Shown here piece by piece: positions 8,009 through 16,073 of a stretch of 59,315 nucleotides of DNA. Each line of letters begins with the position of its first letter. Position 1 is the first letter of the stretch. The notes under the pieces were generated by a model. It worked only from the letters and a program-made list of their open reading frames with translations. It was not told the origin of the DNA and ran no database searches. Source of the DNA: an uncultured Clostridia bacterium (GTDB lineage Bacteria; Bacillota; Clostridia; Christensenellales; Borkfalkiaceae); NCBI GenBank assembly GCA_944367415.1, contig CALVWN010000032.1:1-59315 (forward strand), given 5' to 3'. The position numbers were made by a program, and so were the translations under genes.

Positions 8009-10435
8009 ATGAGTAAATTGACCGAACAGGAGGCGCAGCGCCTCATTGCGGGGAAATTGTCGCGGTATTTCGGCGTTATTCCTCAGGAAGCCACGCGCGA
8101 TCAGATCTACAGGGCAGTCGTCATGAGCGTCAGAGATATCATGGCGGAAAAGCATCAGAAATTCCATCTTCGCACGAAAAAGGCGAAGGCAAAGCGCGTT
8201 TACTATCTCTGCATGGAATTTTTGATGGGGCGTTCTCTGAAAAACAGCGTCTACAATCTCGGCATTTACGACGCACTTTCGGGCGCGCTCAAGGGGTTCC
8301 ATGTGACACTGGAAGATCTGTACGAAGAGGAACCGGATGCCGGTCTCGGCAACGGGGGACTCGGCAGGCTTGCCGCCTGCTTCCTGGACGGTCTTGCGAC
8401 GCAAAACTATCCCGCAATGGGATTTTCCATCTGCTATCAGTACGGCCTCTTCAAACAGAAGATCGTGGACGGATGGCAGATCGAGCTGCCCGATGTCTGG
8501 CTGCCGGGAGGAGAGTCGTGGCTCATTCAGCGTGCCGACAAGCGCTTTATCGTGCGCTTTGAGGGGACGCTCGAGGAGAAATGGACGGATCACGGCATGG
8601 AGACGATCTATCGCAATGCGCGCGAAGTGGAGGCGGTTGCATATGATATGATGGTCTCCGGGAAAGATTCCGACTCTGTGAGCACGCTTCGCCTTTGGCG
8701 TGCGCGCTCCGTTCAGAAGTTCGATATGCAGCTCTTCTCGCAGGGAAATTATGCGGAAGTCATGCGGGAGGAAGCGGAGGCGCAACTCATCTCCAAGGTG
8801 CTGTATCCCTCCGACAATCACTATGAAGGGAAATCGCTCCGTCTCGAGCAGCAGTATTTCCTCGTCTCTGCATCGCTGCAATGCATCATTTCCGACCATA
8901 AGCGCCGCTACGGGTCTCTTTCACTGCTGCCGCAGATGGCTGCCATCCACATCAACGATACCCATCCCGCGCTTGCCATTCCGGAGCTCATGCGTATCCT
9001 TGTGGACGAAAACTATTTCAGCTGGGATGTCGCTTGGAACATCACGACGGCGACGTGTGCCTATACCAATCACACGGTGCTTGCCGAGGCGCTTGAGACG
9101 TGGCCGGAAGATCTTGTCGCGCGCAAGGTGCCGCGCATTTATGCCATTCTGAAGGAGATCAACCGCCGCTTCTGCGAGGATCTCTGGACGCATTTCCCGG
9201 GCGATTGGAACAGGATCTCCCGCATGGCGATCCTCGCAAACAACACGGTGCGCATGGCAAATCTTTGCGTCATGGGCTCGCACAGCGTCAACGGCGTCTC
9301 CGAGCTGCACAGCGATATTATCAAGAACAGCATTTTCCGCGATTTTTACGAGTATACGCCCAATAAATTCTGCAATGTGACCAACGGCATCGCACATCGC
9401 CGCTGGCTCAATCAGTCCAATCCCGAGCTTTGCGAGCTGATCACCGATTGTATCGGCGACGGATACGACAAGCAGGCGGAGAAGCTGGAGGAGCTGCGCA
9501 AGTTTGCCGACGACGAGAGCGTGTTAAAGCGTCTCGGTGAGATCAAACTTATCAAGAAGAAGCAGTTCGCCCAGCTTGCAAAAAAGCATCAGGGCGTTGA
9601 TATCGACCCGAACACGCTCTTTGACGTGCAGGTCAAGCGGATGCATGAGTACAAGCGCCAGCTGCTCAATGCGATGCATATCATTTCCGTCTATAACGCG
9701 CTGCGTGAAAATCCCGACCTTGATATTCAGCCCAAGACGTATATCTTCGGCGCGAAGGCGGCAGCCGGCTATGAGATGGCGAAAATGATCATCAAGCTCA
9801 TTTGCTTCATCTCCGAAGATATCAAGAAAAATCCCAGGATCCGCGAAAAGCTCAATGTCGTCTACATGGAAAATTACAATGTGACGATGTCGGAAGCGCT
9901 CATGCCCGCAAGTGAGATCTCCGAGCAGATCTCTCTCGCCGGGAAGGAGGCGTCCGGCACGGGCAACATGAAGTTTATGATCAACGGCGCACTGACGGTC
10001 GGAACGCTGGACGGCGCAAATGTCGAGATGGCGCAGCGCGTCGGTGAAGAAAACATCTTTATCTTCGGGCTGAATGCACAGGAAGTCAACGACATCTGGG
10101 CGAACGGCTACAATTCCAGCGCATACTACAATCAGGATCCCGAACTGCGCAAGATCGTCGAATCGCTCATCGTCGGCTTCAACGGAACGTCGTTTGCGGA
10201 GATCGCGAATTATCTCATCCGCAATGCGCCCATTGCCGATCCGTATATGTGCCTTGCGGACTATGAGTCGTACTGCAAGACGCAGAAAAAAGTCAACGAG
10301 CTGTACCGCAGCGATCCGATGGCATGGAACAAAAAGTCGCTCATGAACATTGCGGCGTCCGGGTATTTCTCCGCCGACAGAAGCATCCGCGACTATTCCA
10401 ATCTGATCTGGAATCTGAAACAGGTCAATAAATAA
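8009..10435 (+). CDS. glgP: Glycogen/maltodextrin phosphorylase, GT35
   Basis: It releases glucose-1-phosphate from the ends of alpha-1,4 glucans with a PLP cofactor. The 808-residue length is normal. The PLP motif EASGTGNMKFMINGALTVGT is present; the cofactor lysine is in GNMK, and the motif usually reads GTSNMK. The N-terminal half has the VYYLCMEFLMGR and GNGGLGRLAACFLD blocks typical of the family. The start is ATG 8009 after GGGAG. It follows the glgA terminator by about 60 bp and precedes a GH13 hydrolase by 21 bp, together making the glycogen-breakdown pair. Confidence 0.96.
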   Translation: MSKLTEQEAQRLIAGKLSRYFGVIPQEATRDQIYRAVVMSVRDIMAEKHQKFHLRTKKAKAKRVYYLCMEFLMGRSLKNSVYNLGIYDALSGALKGFHVTLEDLYEEEPDAGLGNGGLGRLAACFLDGLATQNYPAMGFSICYQYGLFKQKIVDGWQIELPDVWLPGGESWLIQRADKRFIVRFEGTLEEKWTDHGMETIYRNAREVEAVAYDMMVSGKDSDSVSTLRLWRARSVQKFDMQLFSQGNYAEVMREEAEAQLISKVLYPSDNHYEGKSLRLEQQYFLVSASLQCIISDHKRRYGSLSLLPQMAAIHINDTHPALAIPELMRILVDENYFSWDVAWNITTATCAYTNHTVLAEALETWPEDLVARKVPRIYAILKEINRRFCEDLWTHFPGDWNRISRMAILANNTVRMANLCVMGSHSVNGVSELHSDIIKNSIFRDFYEYTPNKFCNVTNGIAHRRWLNQSNPELCELITDCIGDGYDKQAEKLEELRKFADDESVLKRLGEIKLIKKKQFAQLAKKHQGVDIDPNTLFDVQVKRMHEYKRQLLNAMHIISVYNALRENPDLDIQPKTYIFGAKAAAGYEMAKMIIKLICFISEDIKKNPRIREKLNVVYMENYNVTMSEALMPASEISEQISLAGKEASGTGNMKFMINGALTVGTLDGANVEMAQRVGEENIFIFGLNAQEVNDIWANGYNSSAYYNQDPELRKIVESLIVGFNGTSFAEIANYLIRNAPIADPYMCLADYESYCKTQKKVNELYRSDPMAWNKKSLMNIAASGYFSADRSIRDYSNLIWNLKQVNK

Positions 10436-10456
10436 TTTATTCAGCCGAGAACACCT

Positions 10457-12280
10457 ATGCATTTTTACTATAACCCTTTGGACAAAGCCTGCAAAAGCCG
10501 CACGGGCGCATTCCCGCGCGGCAGTTTGGTGACCTTTCGGCTTTATTGGGATGAAGCGGGCGCAATGCCGGATCATCTGGACGCACGGTTTGTATTTTGG
10601 CAGGACGGAAAAGACCGTACGCCGCTCTCCATGCACAGAACGGAAAACGGCTTCGCGGTCACGCTGCGCTTTCATCAGACAGGGCTGTATTTCTACTATT
10701 TCCGCATCGGGGATGCATACTACGGATGCGGAAGTTTGCGCGACGGAACCTTTATGCCGCAGGCAAACCTTGCCGTCTGGCAGATCACCGTCTACGACGA
10801 AAGCTATCATACACCCGATTGGATGAAGGGCGGCGTGATGTATCAGATCTTCCCCGATCGTTTTTATCGCTCTGGGAAACTGCCCGTCGGCAAGGGAAAG
10901 ATCCTGCGCGATGACTGGGGCGGCGTTCCTTCTTACCGCCCGAACGAATACGGAAAAGTTCTGAACAATGACTTCTTCGGCGGAAACCTGAAGGGGATCT
11001 GCGAGAAGCTCGATTATCTGCAGTCGCTCGGCGTGACCGTTCTCTATCTCAATCCTATTTTTGAAGCATATTCCAATCACCGCTATGACACGGGAGACTA
11101 TCTGAAAGTCGATCCCTTGCTTGGAACGGAGGACGACCTTGCGGAACTCGTTACCGAAGCGGACAAGAGGGGGATCCGGATCGTTCTTGACGCCGTGCTC
11201 AACCACACGGGTTCTGACAGCCGGTACTTCAATAAGTACGGGCACTATGACAGCGTCGGCGCCTATCAGTCGCTGCAATCGCCCTATGCCGATTGGTATC
11301 ATTTCCGTGAGTTTCCCGATTGTTACGACAGCTGGTGGGGGATTGATACCCTTCCCGCCGTCAACGAACAGTCGCCCTCCTATCAGGAATTTGTATTTGG
11401 CAAGGACGGCGTGCTGCGCCATTGGCTTCAGCTCGGGATCGGCGGATATCGTCTCGATGTCGCCGATGAACTGCCCGATTTCTTCCTCGAAAAATTGCGC
11501 GCAACCGTCAAGGATGCGCGATCGGACGCCGTGATCATCGGCGAAGTCTGGGAGGACGCGTCCAATAAGATCGCCTACAGTGAGCGCAGGAAATATTTGC
11601 AGGGGCACGAGTTGGACAGTGTCATGAATTATCCGCTCAAAGACGCGATCATTGGATTTGTTGAATCCGGAAAGACGCTGCAGCTGCGTGAGACGCTCTA
11701 TCTGCTCATCGATCACTACCCGAAGGAGACGCTTGATTGTCTCATGAACATCCTCGGTACGCACGATACGGCGCGCATTCTCACGGTGTTCGGCGGGAAA
11801 AACTGTGCGAACAAGGACGAGATGGCGGTCACCTCACTGACCGTTTCCGAGCGTGATCTCGCCAAAAGGATGGTGATGATGGCTGCCTTCCTGCAGTTCA
11901 CGCTTCCCGGCGTGCCGTGCATCTATTATGGCGATGAGAATGCAATGGAGGGCTATCAGGATCCGTTCTGCCGCCGCTGCTTTGATTGGCTGCATACCGA
12001 TCGCGAGCTGTTTGCGTTCTATCAGAAGCTGAGCTCGATCCGCAAACAGTTTACCGCATTCCGCGACGGGGAGTACGACGAGGTCTATGCCGACAGCGGC
12101 TGCATCGTCTATGTGCGCAGAAATACAGAACAGACCGTCTATCTCTGGGTCAACAATTCCAGCGGAGAATATGCCATCCGCTTCCGCGGCACGTTCTACG
12201 AGCATCTCACCGGGAAAACGTTCTCGGAAAAGCTGGAATTCGGGCCGAAATCCTACGGAATTTTCACGAGAACGAAGTAA
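10457..12280 (+). CDS. GH13 alpha-amylase family enzyme (neopullulanase / pullulanase-like)
   Basis: This is a cytoplasmic-looking enzyme of 607 residues without a signal peptide. An N-terminal beta domain of about 120 residues is followed by the GH13 barrel (GVMYQIFPDRFY). The four conserved regions are visible: DAVLNHTG, GGYRLDVADEL (nucleophile Asp), IIGEVWED (acid/base Glu) and LGTHDTARI. It probably cuts alpha-1,4 and/or alpha-1,6 bonds in glycogen limit dextrins next to GlgP. The exact specificity (neopullulanase, cyclomaltodextrinase or type I pullulanase) cannot be read from motifs. The stop codon lies in a 12 bp tandem duplication (12273-12296). Confidence 0.88.
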   Translation: MHFYYNPLDKACKSRTGAFPRGSLVTFRLYWDEAGAMPDHLDARFVFWQDGKDRTPLSMHRTENGFAVTLRFHQTGLYFYYFRIGDAYYGCGSLRDGTFMPQANLAVWQITVYDESYHTPDWMKGGVMYQIFPDRFYRSGKLPVGKGKILRDDWGGVPSYRPNEYGKVLNNDFFGGNLKGICEKLDYLQSLGVTVLYLNPIFEAYSNHRYDTGDYLKVDPLLGTEDDLAELVTEADKRGIRIVLDAVLNHTGSDSRYFNKYGHYDSVGAYQSLQSPYADWYHFREFPDCYDSWWGIDTLPAVNEQSPSYQEFVFGKDGVLRHWLQLGIGGYRLDVADELPDFFLEKLRATVKDARSDAVIIGEVWEDASNKIAYSERRKYLQGHELDSVMNYPLKDAIIGFVESGKTLQLRETLYLLIDHYPKETLDCLMNILGTHDTARILTVFGGKNCANKDEMAVTSLTVSERDLAKRMVMMAAFLQFTLPGVPCIYYGDENAMEGYQDPFCRRCFDWLHTDRELFAFYQKLSSIRKQFTAFRDGEYDEVYADSGCIVYVRRNTEQTVYLWVNNSSGEYAIRFRGTFYEHLTGKTFSEKLEFGPKSYGIFTRTK

Positions 12281-12288
12281 TTTGCGAA

Positions 12289-12309
12289 GTAATATGCGTG
12301 ACATAGTAT
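12289..12309 (+). repeat. Dispersed 21 bp near-palindrome, copy 1
   Basis: GTAATATG-CGTGA-CATAGTAT, nine bases after the GH13 stop codon. Its left half is also the second unit of a tandem duplication CGAAGTAATTTG/CGAAGTAATATG (12273-12296). See the other copies at 22475, 28929, 34983, 38742 and 48055. Confidence 0.7.
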
Positions 12310-12332
12310 TCGTATTACGACAGCAAAAATGA

Positions 12333-12367
12333 AAAAAGGCAGGCGGCATATTTCCGCCTGCCTTTTT
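12333..12367 (+). terminator. Intrinsic terminator after the GH13 gene
   Basis: AAAAAGGCAGGCGG pairs with CCGCCTGCCTTTTT around the loop CATATTT. Confidence 0.93.
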
Positions 12368-12779
12368 GATCGTTCGTGAGGAAAGCAAAGTAATCAGGCA
12401 TAAAAAATTTCATAAGAAATAATAAAGGCAAAAATCTCGGCGTACTGAAACGTAGCAGTCGCCGGAACGCTCACAGACATCATAAACAAATACAGACAAC
12501 AGCAAGAATCAATCGATACAGCTGCCTTGTTACAGAACAGATTTTTATGAAATGTCCTGTAAAAGCAGCTTTTTTAGCATAACTATGCGTAAAAGCTGCA
12601 TTTTGCGAATAGTTATGGATGTTCCCCTCGCGTGTTTTCAGGGCGTCTTTTCGCCATCGTCTTAAAATCTTTTGCAAAATTTTGCCCGTTTTTTCTCTTG
12701 TCGTCCTGCTGCGATTTATGCTCTTTTTGCGCTGCCCTCTTTTGTGTCAGCTTAAGTCCCCTTTAACTATTCGTAAAAT
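12368..12779. other. Intergenic region with strong dyads, no convincing gene
   Basis: This AT-rich stretch of about 410 bp lies between the GH13 terminator and the recombinase promoter. It holds a small hairpin, GGCG-T-ACTG paired with CAGT-CGCC (12439-12463), and a large dyad (12578-12617). It also has an alternative pairing of GCAGCTTT (12565-12572) with AAAGCTGC (12592-12599). A 65-codon - strand frame (12480-12677) has no homology that I recognise and no ribosome site, so I do not call it a gene. A small RNA or a recombination/binding region is possible. Confidence 0.5.
12578..12617. other. 17-6-17 bp inverted repeat resembling a tyrosine-recombinase core site
   Basis: The left arm CATAACTATGCGTAAAA (12578-12594), spacer GCTGCA (12595-12600) and right arm TTTTGCGAATAGTTATG (12601-12617) form a dyad whose arms agree at 15 of 17 positions. 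A third half-site, AACTATTCGTAAAA (12766-12779), ends at the first base of the recombinase gene's -35 box. The geometry is that of Xer/integrase core sites, or of an operator. Confidence 0.5.
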
Positions 12780-12808
12780 TTGACCTTTCTTGCAAAATGT
12801 GCTATAAT
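12780..12808 (+). promoter_or_regulatory. Extended -10 promoter of the recombinase gene
   Basis: TTGACC (12780-12785), 17 bp, TATAAT (12803-12808) preceded by TGC (extended -10). Seven bases from the last base of the -10 box brings the predicted start to the A of ATG 12815, so the mRNA looks leaderless. Confidence 0.75.
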
Positions 12809-12814
12809 GTTTAT

Positions 12815-13885
12815 ATGGCAAGGATCTCAAAAAATAATTCCGATTTTTATCAGGATCGTAATCTGAAAAACCTCGACAGGATCGATCGATTGCTTGAAGA
12901 GCTTCCGCCCTTTTGCGAGGATTTTGTACGCGGGATCGAGACGCGGACAAGCCCTCTTACGCGCCTCAACTATGTCTATGATCTGCGCATTTTTTTTGAT
13001 TATCTCTCGCGGAAAAAGTTTCGTCAAAAGCCGATGACAGAGCTGACGCTGGAGGATCTTGAGGCGGTGACTGACACTGACCTGGAGCTTTATCTGAGCT
13101 ATCTTTCCAATTATCGGTTTGCAGGCAAGCGTCTCTCCTGTGATGAGCGTGCCAAAGCGCGTAAGCTCTCCGCCGTGCGTTCGATGTTCAAATATTTCTT
13201 CAATAAGGGCCTCATTGAGAGCAATCAGACGACCAAGGTCGCGACGCCGAAATTGCATGAAAAAGAGATCATTCGTCTGGAAGGCAGCGAGGTCTCCTCT
13301 TTGCTCGATACGGCGGAACACGGTGACGGATTGTCCGACCATGCATTCGGATACCATGAAAAGACCAAGGTGCGTGACTGCGCCATCCTCACCCTCTTTT
13401 TGGGAACGGGCATCCGTATTTCCGAGTTGGTCGGCCTCAACAACGAGAGCATTGATTTTTCCAACAATTCTTTTGTCGTGACGCGCAAAGGCGGCAATCA
13501 TGCCATTCTCTATTTTTCGGAGGAAGTCGGCGATGCGCTTGCAGCATATCTTGCGCAAAAAGAGAGCGATCCGCGCATCCCCCCTTCCGAACACGCGCTC
13601 TTTCTTTCGCTGCAATATAAGCGGATCTCCGTGCGCGCCGTTGAAAATCTTGTCAAAAAATATGCCAAGATCGTGACGCCGCTCAAGAAGATCACGCCGC
13701 ACAAGCTGCGCTCCACATACGGTACGGCGCTCTATCGCGAGACGGGCGATATTTATATCGTTGCAGACGTTCTCGGGCATCGTGACGTCAACACAACGCG
13801 GAAGCATTATGCCGCCATCACGGAGGATCACCGCCGTTCGGTGGCGGATGCCGTCAAATTACATCATCCGGAGGACGAATCGTGA
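12815..13885 (+). CDS. Tyrosine recombinase (XerC/XerD-like)
   Basis: This is a site-specific recombinase of 356 residues. An N-terminal SAM-like core-binding domain (about 30-135) precedes the catalytic domain with all active residues: Arg201 (GTGIRISEL), Lys225, His296 and Arg299 (HKLR), His322 (LGHRD) and Tyr332 (RKHY). It may act as the chromosome-dimer resolvase of this lineage or on the dyad at 12578-12617; neither is shown. I start at ATG 12815 and reject ATG 12797, which lies across the -10 box. No Shine-Dalgarno site is present and the transcript is predicted to begin at the start codon. Its stop overlaps the GTG of hflX (GTGA). Confidence 0.9.
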   Translation: MARISKNNSDFYQDRNLKNLDRIDRLLEELPPFCEDFVRGIETRTSPLTRLNYVYDLRIFFDYLSRKKFRQKPMTELTLEDLEAVTDTDLELYLSYLSNYRFAGKRLSCDERAKARKLSAVRSMFKYFFNKGLIESNQTTKVATPKLHEKEIIRLEGSEVSSLLDTAEHGDGLSDHAFGYHEKTKVRDCAILTLFLGTGIRISELVGLNNESIDFSNNSFVVTRKGGNHAILYFSEEVGDALAAYLAQKESDPRIPPSEHALFLSLQYKRISVRAVENLVKKYAKIVTPLKKITPHKLRSTYGTALYRETGDIYIVADVLGHRDVNTTRKHYAAITEDHRRSVADAVKLHHPEDES

Positions 13886-15105
13886 CGGAAGCCGTCTATG
13901 TCATTCAGCCCGTATTTTCCGATGAGGCGGAGGCGAATGCCTTACAGGAAGAAGCGATCTCTCTGATCGAGAGTGCGGGTGCATCCTATGCCGGGACGCT
14001 GCGCGCTCGCATTCGCGAGGTCAATCCCGCGACCTTTCTCGGTGAAGGCAAAGTCGCGGAACTGCGGACGTGCATCGATGGTCTGGATGTCACCGTACTC
14101 TTCAACGGCGACCTCTCCCCCTCTCAGACCGTCAATCTCTCTGAGGCTTTGGGCGGGAAAAAGATCATCGACCGCACGACGCTCATCCTCGATATTTTCG
14201 CCCTGCGCGCCGAGAGCCGTGAAGGCAAGCTGCAGGTGGAGCTTGCCCAGCTGCGGTACCTCTATCCCCGTCTCAAGGGCAAGGGCGAGGCGCTCTCCCG
14301 TCTCGGAGGCGGAATCGGAACGCGCGGCCCGGGCGAGACGCAGTTGGAGACAGACCGTCGTCATATCCGCGCGCGCATCCGCTCTCTCGAAGAAAAACTT
14401 TCCAAGACCGAGCAACGGCGCGGGCTGCAGACCGAGCGCAGAAAAAAAGACGGTGTGCGCACCGTCTCGCTCGTCGGGTATACCAACACGGGAAAATCCA
14501 CCCTTCTCAATGCGCTCACGGGCGCGGACGTCTTTGTCAAGGATGCCCTCTTCGCCACGCTCGACCCGACCTCCCGCAACGTGGAGATCGACGGCATGGA
14601 TTTTCTGCTCACCGATACCGTCGGCTTTTTGCGCGATCTGCCCCACCACCTCATCGAGGCATTCAAATCCACGCTGGAAAGCGCCGTACACTGCGATCTT
14701 GCGCTCATTGTCTGCGATGCGGGCGGCGACTTTGAAATGCAGCTCTCCACGACGCTTGAAACGCTGCGCGGGATGCAGTTTTCCTCCCCCTATCTCGTGG
14801 TGATGAACAAATGCGACGGCGTGTCGTCGACGGCGGGATTTCCCGCCGATGCGATCTACATTTCGGCAAAATATGGGCGCGGGTTAGACTTTCTGAAGCA
14901 GAAGATCTTTGACGCGCTGAAAGATCGCTTCGTCCGTGCGCGGTTGTTCATTCCCTATGCGCATGCGGACGGCTATGCCGCGCTGCGTTCGCTCGTCACC
15001 GAGACGGAGGTAAAATACACCGATCGCGGCAGCCTGATCTCTGCAGTCATCCCCGTCGAACACGCTGCAAAATTTGAGAAATTTCTCGAAAGAAGCAAAA
15101 ATTGA
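13882..15105 (+). CDS. hflX: GTPase HflX
   Basis: This is a ribosome-associated GTPase that splits stalled or stress-hibernating 70S ribosomes. The N-terminal HflX domain contains the glycine-rich GGGIGTRGPGETQLETDRR signature. The G domain follows with GYTNTGKS (G1), DTVGF (G3) and NKCD (G4), then a short C-terminal domain; the 407-residue length is usual. It starts with GTG 13882, which overlaps the recombinase stop by four bases, so it is translationally coupled to it. Its TGA abuts the stop codon of a convergent small gene with no terminator in between. Confidence 0.96.
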   Translation: MTEAVYVIQPVFSDEAEANALQEEAISLIESAGASYAGTLRARIREVNPATFLGEGKVAELRTCIDGLDVTVLFNGDLSPSQTVNLSEALGGKKIIDRTTLILDIFALRAESREGKLQVELAQLRYLYPRLKGKGEALSRLGGGIGTRGPGETQLETDRRHIRARIRSLEEKLSKTEQRRGLQTERRKKDGVRTVSLVGYTNTGKSTLLNALTGADVFVKDALFATLDPTSRNVEIDGMDFLLTDTVGFLRDLPHHLIEAFKSTLESAVHCDLALIVCDAGGDFEMQLSTTLETLRGMQFSSPYLVVMNKCDGVSSTAGFPADAIYISAKYGRGLDFLKQKIFDALKDRFVRARLFIPYAHADGYAALRSLVTETEVKYTDRGSLISAVIPVEHAAKFEKFLERSKN

Positions 15106-15303
15106 TCAGCTTTTTTTCTGCTCGCGGGCATATTCGTCGGGATCGGTATAGACTTTGTCGATGCGGATGGCGGCGAACTCCTTGATGTCGAGGCACTTTC
15201 CGCAGTTATCGCAGATCTTATTCGGATCGAGGTCGCAGACTTCGCACTCCATGCAGCCGTCGCATTCCTTGCTTTCATCCAGAACACACATTTTTCTTTC
15301 CAT
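15106..15303 (-). CDS. Small cysteine-rich protein (putative metal-binding)
   Basis: This protein of about 65 residues has a CxxCxxCxxC run (CDGCMECEVCDLD) and then CDNCGKC, a pattern suited to zinc or an iron-sulfur cluster. I recall similar small hypothetical proteins in Clostridia but no assigned function. Two starts are possible, ATG 15303 and ATG 15291, with only weak ribosome sites; an ATG at 15339 would add an unlikely N-terminus. It is convergent with hflX and divergent from lexA, so its upstream region is shared with the LexA-controlled promoter. Confidence 0.7.
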   Translation of the reverse strand: MERKMCVLDESKECDGCMECEVCDLDPNKICDNCGKCLDIKEFAAIRIDKVYTDPDEYAREQKKS

Positions 15304-15370
15304 ACCGAAGAGTATATTCCTTTTCCCGAAAAAAAGCAAGGACTTTTCAAAAAATATTTTGAAAAATTTA

Positions 15371-15409
15371 GAACAAATGTTTGCAATCCTTACCCGAATA
15401 TGCTATAAT
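15371..15409 (+). promoter_or_regulatory. lexA promoter with a LexA box
   Basis: GAACAAATGTTTG (15371-15383) fits the Gram-positive LexA box (CGAACRNRYGTTYG) except for the first C. It overlaps the -35 element TTGCAA (15381-15386), which is 17 bp from TATAAT (15404-15409). This indicates autorepression and SOS control, possibly also of the divergent small gene. Confidence 0.8.
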
Positions 15410-15428
15410 GATAGCAAGGAGAACCATC

Positions 15429-16028
15429 ATGCTTGACAAACGCAAACTTGACGCAGTGCTTTCGTTCATCAACCGGTACACGGATGAAAACGGCTTCCCC
15501 CCCACCGTACGCGATATTTGCGCGGAATTGCAGATCAAATCGACTGCAACGGCGTATGATTACGTCAATCGTCTCAAGGAGATGGGCCGCCTGCAAAAGA
15601 CGGCCGGAAAAAAGCGGGCGGTCGCGCTCGCCAATTCCAACACGGTGCGCGTGCCCCTGATCGGTACGGTCACCGCCGGTGCTCCTATTCTCGCATCGGA
15701 GAATTATGAGGGATTTTATACCTTGCCGACTGCGGAGTTTTCCGGCGACGGGCTGTTTTTGCTGACCGTCAAGGGCGACAGTATGATCGAAGCGGGCATT
15801 TTCGACGGTGACAAGATCGTCGTCAGAAAGCAGGAGACCGCCGAGAACGGAGACATTGTGGTCGCCATGTTTGACGACGGCGTCAGCGAAGGCGCCACCG
15901 TCAAGCGTTTTTTCGTGCGCGACGGAAAATACATTCTGCATCCCGAAAACAGCGCGCTGCATGATTACATTTTGGACAGCGTGACGATCCTCGGAAAGGT
16001 GATCGGTTTACTGCGATCTTTCCGGTAA
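15429..16028 (+). CDS. lexA: LexA repressor, SOS regulator
   Basis: The protein is a transcriptional repressor that cleaves itself when RecA filaments form. A winged helix-turn-helix domain (about 1-65, PPTVRDICAEL) is followed by the peptidase S24 domain. The cleavage site is Ala83-Gly84 (VTAGAP), the nucleophile Ser118 (GDSM) and the general base Lys159 (ATVKR). ATG 15429 follows AAGGAG; an earlier in-frame ATG (15381) lies in the promoter and is rejected. A LexA box overlaps its -35 element. A bidirectional terminator (16038-16070) separates it from rluB. Confidence 0.97.
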   Translation: MLDKRKLDAVLSFINRYTDENGFPPTVRDICAELQIKSTATAYDYVNRLKEMGRLQKTAGKKRAVALANSNTVRVPLIGTVTAGAPILASENYEGFYTLPTAEFSGDGLFLLTVKGDSMIEAGIFDGDKIVVRKQETAENGDIVVAMFDDGVSEGATVKRFFVRDGKYILHPENSALHDYILDSVTILGKVIGLLRSFR

Positions 16029-16037
16029 CGATATGAC

Positions 16038-16070
16038 AAAAAAGAGATCCCCGCGGCGGGGATCTCTTTT
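16038..16070. terminator. Bidirectional terminator between lexA and rluB
   Basis: AAAAGAGATCCCC pairs with GGGGATCTCTTTT around GCGGC, with A-runs and T-runs on both sides. It can serve both convergent genes. Confidence 0.92.
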
Positions 16071-16073
16071 CGT

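Noticed and set aside
12480-12677. 65-codon - strand frame in the intergenic region
   Set aside because: No ribosome site, no recognisable family, and it crosses the large dyad. It is more likely by chance.
12797-12814. Earlier ATG start for the recombinase
   Set aside because: It overlaps the -10 box, so it cannot be in the transcript from that promoter.
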